Assembly (NCBI GenBank): GCA_029865675.1
Contig: JARXAU010000106.1
Span: 1-8,388, forward strand
Reading direction: 5' to 3'
From: Rhodoferax sp.
Lineage (GTDB): Bacteria > Pseudomonadota > Gammaproteobacteria > Burkholderiales > Burkholderiaceae_C
DNA: 8,388 nucleotides
Shown here: piece by piece, positions 4,681 through 8,388 of the stretch
How the letters are laid out: every line of letters begins with the position of its first letter
Position numbering within the stretch: position 1 is the stretch's first letter
Position numbers and translations under genes: made by a program
The notes under the pieces: generated by a model
What the model was told of the DNA's origin: nothing
Database searches by the model: none
Seen by the model: only the letters and a program-made list of their open reading frames with translations

Positions 4681-7600
4681 AGACGTTTGACGCTCACCGG
4701 CTGGGGCGTACGCAGTTCCTGGGCAAAAAAGCTCACGCGCAGCTCCTCCAGCAACCACCTGAATTCGGACATGCGCTCATCCACCGCGCCCTTGCGCTCG
4801 GCCACCAGGCGCCAGTAGCGCTGCTCCAGCGGCCGCAGCTCGTTCAGGCGGGCGGCGTCACGGGTCGGGTCGGCGCGGTACTTGTCCAGCCGCAGGGTGA
4901 TGGCTTTGCAATAGCGCGCCAGGTGCTGCAAGCGGTCCCAGGGCGTGGCCAGCAAAAACTGTTTACTGACAAGCCGCTGCAACTGCTGCTGAGCGTCCGC
5001 GCAAGCCTCGACCGCGTTTTTGCTGTCTTTGATTTTGCGGGCCGCAGTTGCAAACTCGATCAACACCAACCCCGCCAGCCGCGCCACCTCGTTGGCAATC
5101 AGCGTGAGCCGCCCCCGGCCTTCGTCCAGACGGCGCTTGAAGGCAAATTCGTCGGTGGGCAGCGGATCGAGCAAAAAGGCGCGGTCCAGCGCCACGGCGA
5201 TGATCTGGGCGCGCAGCTCCTCCACCGTTCCGCCCAACTGCGTGGCACCCTCGCCCCGCCCGACCTGCAAGTAGGACACGCCCATTTTTTGCAGATCAGG
5301 AATGTTCTTTTCCAGGTACTTGAGCGCATCCTTGATTTGCAGGGCAAACAGGCGGCGCAGGCCGGCGCGGTGTTTGGCGGCTGCCGCCTCGGGCTCGTCA
5401 AACACCTCCACCGTCACCGCATCGCCAGCGTCCATGAGCGCCGGAAAGCCGATCAGCGTTTGCGCGCCCTTGCGAATTTCCAGCAACTCGGGCAGCTCGC
5501 CAAAAGTCCAGGCGGTAAAGCGCTGGTCCAGGATGCTGGGTTTCGCAGGGGCTGCTGCGGCTTTGGCAGTGCCGGGAGTTTGCACAGGCGCAGTTGATGC
5601 CGCCGCGCCGCGCGGCGCTGGCGCCACGGCTGCACTACCGGCGGCGCGAGCCACGAAGGCAGGCGCCGCGCCCGCCCCACCAGGCGCAGCGCCTGCGGCG
5701 GGCGTTGAGGCACCAGCGCCCTGCCCCAGCTTCAAAGACGCCAGCGCCTGAAACGCCCCGCGCGCCTGCTTGCCCCATTCGGCTTTGAGCGCGCCCAGAT
5801 TGCGGCTTTGGCCCAACTGGCGGCCATGTTCGTCGACCACCTTGAAGTTCATGAAAAAGTGCGGGCTGAGCATGTCGGTCTTGATGTCGGCGCGCACCAC
5901 GTCCAGCGCCGTGGCTTCGCGCACCAGCTTGAGTACCGCGTCCACCAAGCTGCCTGCGCCAAAGCGCTCGTCACTCAGGGCTGCGGCCATGCGCGTGGCG
6001 GTCTCGGGCAGCGGCACCAAGCGCGAGCGGGGCCGCTGGTGCAGGGTTTTAAGCAGGGCTTGCACTTTTTCTTTCAGCATGCCGGGCACCAGCCATTCGC
6101 CGCGCTCGTCGTTCACTTGGTTGAGCACAAACAGTGGCACCGTCACCGTCACCCCGTCCAGCGCGTCGCCCGGCGCATGCAAATAGCTGGCCGCGCAGTC
6201 CACCCCGCCCAAGCGCAGGGTTTTGGGGAACATGGCGGTGGTAATGCCAGCGGCCTCGTGGCGCATCAGCTCGTCGCGGGTCAAGAACAAAAGCTGGGGC
6301 TGCTTTTTCACCTCATCGCGGTACCAGCGCTCGCAGCCAAAGCCGCTGCACACATCAGCGGGCAGTTGCTGGTCGTAAAAGGCGTAAATCAGCTCCTCGT
6401 CCACCAGCACGTCCTGGCGGCGGGCCTTGTGCTCCAGCTCTTCCACCTGTTTGATGAGCTTCAGATTGGCGGCCAAAAAAGGCAGCGGACTGTCCCACTG
6501 GCCGGCCACCAACGCCTCGCGGATAAACACCTCGCGCGCACCGGCCAGGTCCACCCGGCCATAGTTCACCCGTCGCCCACTGTAGACCACGATGCCGTAG
6601 AGCGTGGCCCGTTCCAACGCCACCACTTCGGCGGCTTTTTTTTCCCAATGCGGGTCGAGCAACTGTTTTTTGAGCAAATGGCCGCCTACTTGCTCAATCC
6701 ACTGCGGGTCAATATTGGCAATGCCCCGGCCAAACAGGCGCGTGGTTTCTACCAGCTCAGAGGCCACGATCCAGCGCCCCGGCTTCTTGGCCAGGTGCGC
6801 GCCCGGATGGGCAAAAAACTTGATGCCACGCGCGCCCAGGTACTCACCCTGCTGGCCCTCGTTTTCCACCTTGCAGCCCACATTGCCCAATAAGCCGGCC
6901 AGCATGGACAGGTGCAACTGCTCGTACGACGCGGGCGTGCTGTTGAGCCGCCATTTGTGCTCGGCCACCACGGTGTGGAGCTGGCTGTGGATATCCTTCC
7001 ACTCGCGCAGGCGGCGGATGTTGACGAAGTTTTGGCGCAGGAGTTGCTCGTATTGACGGTTGCTGAGTTTGTGGGTCGAGGCAATGGGGGTCGGATCCCG
7101 ATTTCGCAAAGCGGGTGAATTGGGTTCGCGGAAATTGGGGTCAGAGCCCAATTCACCCGATGCCAAATCATTTGGTTTCTGCGGGGAGCGAAAATTGGGG
7201 TCAGAGCCCGAGTTTCGCTGCGCGAAATCGGGATCCGACCCCAATTTCCTTTGCGCTGACGAACCGGCCGCAGAAGCGCCGCTTCTTTCGCCGCGCGCAT
7301 CGCTGATCCACTTCCACAGCTTCAGGTAACCGCTGAACTCGCTCTTGTCGTCGTCAAACTTGGCGTGGGCCTGGTCGGCTTGGGCTTGCAGGTCCATGGG
7401 GCGGTCGCGCACGTCTTGCACGCTCAGGGCCGAGGCGATGATCAGCACTTCGTCCAGCGCCTTGCGGCTGCGGGCCTCCAGGATCATGCGGCCCACGCGC
7501 GGGTCTAGCGGCAGACGCGCCAACTCTTGGCCCAAGGGCGTGAGCTCGTTGGCTTCGTCCACGGCGCCGAGTTCGTTCAGCAACTGGTAGCCGTCAGCAA

Positions 7601-8388
7601 TGGCGCGCCCGGAGGGCCGCTCGATAAACGGAAAGTCTTCCACCACGCCGAGACGCAGTGACTTCATGCGCAAAATCACCCCGGCCAGCGAGGAGCGCAA
7701 GATTTCGGGGTCGGTAAAACGGTCGCGCCCGTCAAAGTCTTTTTGCTCATACAGGCGAATGCAAATGCCGTCGGCCACGCGGCCGCAACGCCCGGCGCGC
7801 TGGTTGGCCGAGCTTTGGCTGATCGGTTCGACCAGCAACTGCTCCACCTTGCTGCGAAAGCTGTAGCGCTTGATGCGCGCCGTGCCCGCGTCAATCACAT
7901 AGCGGATGCCCGGCACCGTGAGCGAGGTTTCCGCCACATTGGTGGCCAGCACCACGCGCCGCCCGGTGTGGCCGTCAAAAATGCGGTCTTGTTCGGCCGG
8001 GCTCAGGCGCGCAAACAGCGGCAACACCTCGCAGCCGCGCATCACCGGCAGGTGGCTCAGGTGGCGGCGCAGGTGGTCAGCCGCCTCACGAATCTCGCGC
8101 TCGCCAGGCAAGAACACCAAAATGTCGCCACCCACCCCGCCGCGCCACAGCTCGTCCACGCCATCGGCAATCGCGTTATTCAGGTCGTATTCGCGGCTTT
8201 CCTCAAACGGGCGGTAGCGCTGCTCCACCGGAAACATCCGGCCCGACACCATGATCACTGGGGCTGGCACCAGTTTTCGCCCCTCAGCGGTGGGCCGCAA
8301 GCTGGCAAAGTGGTCGGCAAACCGCTGCGCGTCAATCGTGGCCGAGGTCACGATGATTTTCAGGTCCGGGCGGCGCGGCAATATTTGG
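4653..8388 (-). CDS. hrpA: DEAH-box ATP-dependent RNA helicase HrpA (5' end beyond the window)
   Basis: The frame enters from the right edge (Q-I-L-P-R-R-P-D-L...) and stops at the TAA at 4653-4655, giving about 1,244 residues. Roughly 200 N-terminal residues, with Walker A and the DEAH box, are missing; the true start is not visible and the TTG at 8381 is internal. Counting from that TTG: motif III SAT at 13-15; motif IV 'ILVFLPGEREI' at about 87-97; motif V ATNVAETSL at 146-154; motif VI QRAGRCGR at 194-201. The ratchet/HA2 region (LARLPLDPRVGRMI) is at about 287-300, followed by an OB-type region and the long HrpA-specific C-terminus (DUF3418 type) ending 'EELRVSFFAQELRTPQPVS'. E. coli HrpA is 1,300 residues and acts on structured RNA, including fimbrial mRNA processing and rescue of collided ribosomes. 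This homologue would be longer because of a repeat-derived insert (about residues 378-436) and an Ala-rich linker (about 884-946). Convergent with the liv operon. Confidence 0.95.
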   Translation of the reverse strand, partial: QILPRRPDLKIIVTSATIDAQRFADHFASLRPTAEGRKLVPAPVIMVSGRMFPVEQRYRPFEESREYDLNNAIADGVDELWRGGVGGDILVFLPGEREIREAADHLRRHLSHLPVMRGCEVLPLFARLSPAEQDRIFDGHTGRRVVLATNVAETSLTVPGIRYVIDAGTARIKRYSFRSKVEQLLVEPISQSSANQRAGRCGRVADGICIRLYEQKDFDGRDRFTDPEILRSSLAGVILRMKSLRLGVVEDFPFIERPSGRAIADGYQLLNELGAVDEANELTPLGQELARLPLDPRVGRMILEARSRKALDEVLIIASALSVQDVRDRPMDLQAQADQAHAKFDDDKSEFSGYLKLWKWISDARGERSGASAAGSSAQRKLGSDPDFAQRNSGSDPNFRSPQKPNDLASGELGSDPNFREPNSPALRNRDPTPIASTHKLSNRQYEQLLRQNFVNIRRLREWKDIHSQLHTVVAEHKWRLNSTPASYEQLHLSMLAGLLGNVGCKVENEGQQGEYLGARGIKFFAHPGAHLAKKPGRWIVASELVETTRLFGRGIANIDPQWIEQVGGHLLKKQLLDPHWEKKAAEVVALERATLYGIVVYSGRRVNYGRVDLAGAREVFIREALVAGQWDSPLPFLAANLKLIKQVEELEHKARRQDVLVDEELIYAFYDQQLPADVCSGFGCERWYRDEVKKQPQLLFLTRDELMRHEAAGITTAMFPKTLRLGGVDCAASYLHAPGDALDGVTVTVPLFVLNQVNDERGEWLVPGMLKEKVQALLKTLHQRPRSRLVPLPETATRMAAALSDERFGAGSLVDAVLKLVREATALDVVRADIKTDMLSPHFFMNFKVVDEHGRQLGQSRNLGALKAEWGKQARGAFQALASLKLGQGAGASTPAAGAAPGGAGAAPAFVARAAGSAAVAPAPRGAAASTAPVQTPGTAKAAAAPAKPSILDQRFTAWTFGELPELLEIRKGAQTLIGFPALMDAGDAVTVEVFDEPEAAAAKHRAGLRRLFALQIKDALKYLEKNIPDLQKMGVSYLQVGRGEGATQLGGTVEELRAQIIAVALDRAFLLDPLPTDEFAFKRRLDEGRGRLTLIANEVARLAGLVLIEFATAARKIKDSKNAVEACADAQQQLQRLVSKQFLLATPWDRLQHLARYCKAITLRLDKYRADPTRDAARLNELRPLEQRYWRLVAERKGAVDERMSEFRWLLEELRVSFFAQELRTPQPVSVKRLEKAWTQLA
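5544..5733 (-). other. Ala/Pro/Gly-rich low-complexity linker inside HrpA
   Basis: About 63 codons of hrpA read almost only Ala, Pro, Gly, Ser, Thr and Val (for example GAGASTPAAGAAPGGAGAAP and APAPRGAAASTAPV), with short GCGCC-type DNA repeats. They lie between a domain ending '..AFQALASLKLGQ' and the conserved restart 'ILDQRFTAWTFGELPE'. E. coli HrpA, as I recall it, has only a short connector here. It is probably a flexible tether between the middle and C-terminal domains, expanded by replication slippage in GC-rich DNA. Confidence 0.7.
7087..7107. repeat. Left arm of a perfect 21-base inverted repeat
   Basis: Begins GGGGTCGGATCCCG and ends TTTCGC. It is the exact reverse complement of 7222-7242. 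Just outside, AAT at 7083-7085 also matches its counterpart at 7244-7246. The arms bracket the inner repeats, which suggests either two units in opposite orientation or a composite. Confidence 0.9.
7112..7159. repeat. Inverted repeat with 13-base arms and 22-base spacer
   Basis: CGGGTGAATTGGG at 7112-7124 is the exact reverse complement of 7147-7159 (CCCAATTCACCCG). The spacer holds the first copy of most of the direct repeat described at 7128-7149. The DNA could extrude a hairpin, and hrpA mRNA could fold here. Confidence 0.85.
7128..7149 (+). repeat. Direct repeat, copy 1 (22 bases)
   Basis: Starts GCGGAAATTGGGG and ends TCAGAGCCC. It matches 7188-7209 at 21 of 22 positions. The 60-base spacing is exactly 20 codons, so both copies are read in the same hrpA frame as GSDPNFR. 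Confidence 0.9.
7188..7209 (+). repeat. Direct repeat, copy 2 (22 bases)
   Basis: Starts GCGAAAATTGGGG and ends TCAGAGCCC. It differs from copy 1 only at its fourth base. It forms the left part of the 56-base palindrome at 7192-7247. Confidence 0.9.
7192..7247. repeat. 56-base imperfect palindrome
   Basis: Bases 7192-7202 (AAATTGGGGTC) pair with 7237-7247 (GACCCCAATTT). There is an AGAG/ATCC internal mismatch. Bases 7207-7211 (CCCGA) pair with 7228-7232 (TCGGG), one base at 7212 is bulged, and 7213-7218 (TTTCGC) pair with 7222-7227 (GCGAAA) around a TGC loop. This 22-pair hairpin looks like the most complete single unit of the repeat family and the best query for finding other copies. Confidence 0.88.

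Larger units (their letters stand above)
7082..7250. repeat. Cluster of palindromic repeats inserted in frame in hrpA
   Basis: About 170 bases are built almost wholly from inverted and direct repeats of a unit containing TTGGGGTCAGAGCCC and GGGGTCGGATCCCG. Within them are a perfect 21-base inverted pair, a perfect 13-base inverted pair, a 22-base direct repeat (21 of 22 identical) with 60-base spacing, and a 56-base palindrome. On the hrpA strand the cluster encodes 'KLGSDPDF', 'NSGSDPNF' and 'ELGSDPNF' and keeps the frame open. It sits between '..LWKWISDARGERSG' and 'HKLSNRQYEQLLRQNF', where E. coli HrpA has only a short loop (after LWNYLGEQQK, before ALSSNAFRRLCR). It therefore looks like an insertion into a surface loop. 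The structure suggests a dispersed REP-like or Rickettsia-palindromic-element-like repeat; no transposase is present in the window. Confidence 0.8.

Noticed and set aside
4662..5597. Second long + strand open frame (311 codons) opposite the hrpA 3' region
   Set aside because: Same reasoning: antisense shadow of conserved C-terminal HrpA sequence, with no plausible ribosome site or protein family.
5808..6893. Long open frame on the + strand (361 codons) opposite hrpA
   Set aside because: It lies wholly antisense to well-conserved hrpA codons, has no recognisable family and is rich in His, Gln, Leu and Ala as expected of the complement of a GC-rich gene.
7082..7250. CRISPR array or integron attC-like array
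   Set aside because: Repeats are not regularly spaced with unique spacers, lie inside an open coding frame, and no cas or integrase gene is present.
7060..7329. Possible small + strand gene encoding KLGSEP repeats
   Set aside because: The open frame is a by-product of the palindromic repeat and the antisense of hrpA; no start context or family supports it. It is discussed as a property of the repeat instead.

Overview
The window looks like chromosomal DNA from a beta-proteobacterium of the order Burkholderiales, most likely Comamonadaceae (Rhodoferax/Polaromonas-like). This is inferred from protein character, moderately high GC and recollection of similar proteins and repeats; no search was run. 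Two gene blocks converge near position 4,600-4,650.

Left block (1-4599, + strand): a five-gene ABC uptake operon of the hydrophobic/branched-chain amino-acid (HAAT, Liv) type. It holds the 3' part of a periplasmic substrate-binding protein gene, then livH, livM, livG and livF homologues. The last four are packed with gaps or overlaps of -4 to +2 bases and have good Shine-Dalgarno sites, so they are probably translationally coupled. The binding protein is separated from livH by about 138 bases holding two tandem RNA hairpins; the second is a textbook intrinsic terminator. This suggests partial termination and 3'-end protection, so that the binding protein is made in excess over the membrane complex. 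The substrate cannot be read from the sequence.

Right block (4653-8388, - strand): most of a large DEAH-box RNA helicase, HrpA. It runs off the right edge, so the Walker A and DEAH motifs lie outside. Motifs III to VI, the HA2/OB region and the long HrpA-specific C-terminus are present.

Two stretches are extra relative to the E. coli HrpA layout as I recall it. One is an Ala/Pro/Gly-rich linker (about 5544-5733). The other, the most interesting thing here, is an in-frame cluster of palindromic repeats (about 7082-7250) that encodes a reiterated 'GSDPNF' peptide within a surface loop. It resembles in concept the protein-invading palindromic elements known from Rickettsia, or a REP-like family. 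I found no tRNA, rRNA, CRISPR, transposase gene, phage gene or defence gene. Apart from the repeat cluster and the operon's RNA hairpins, the region is ordinary.
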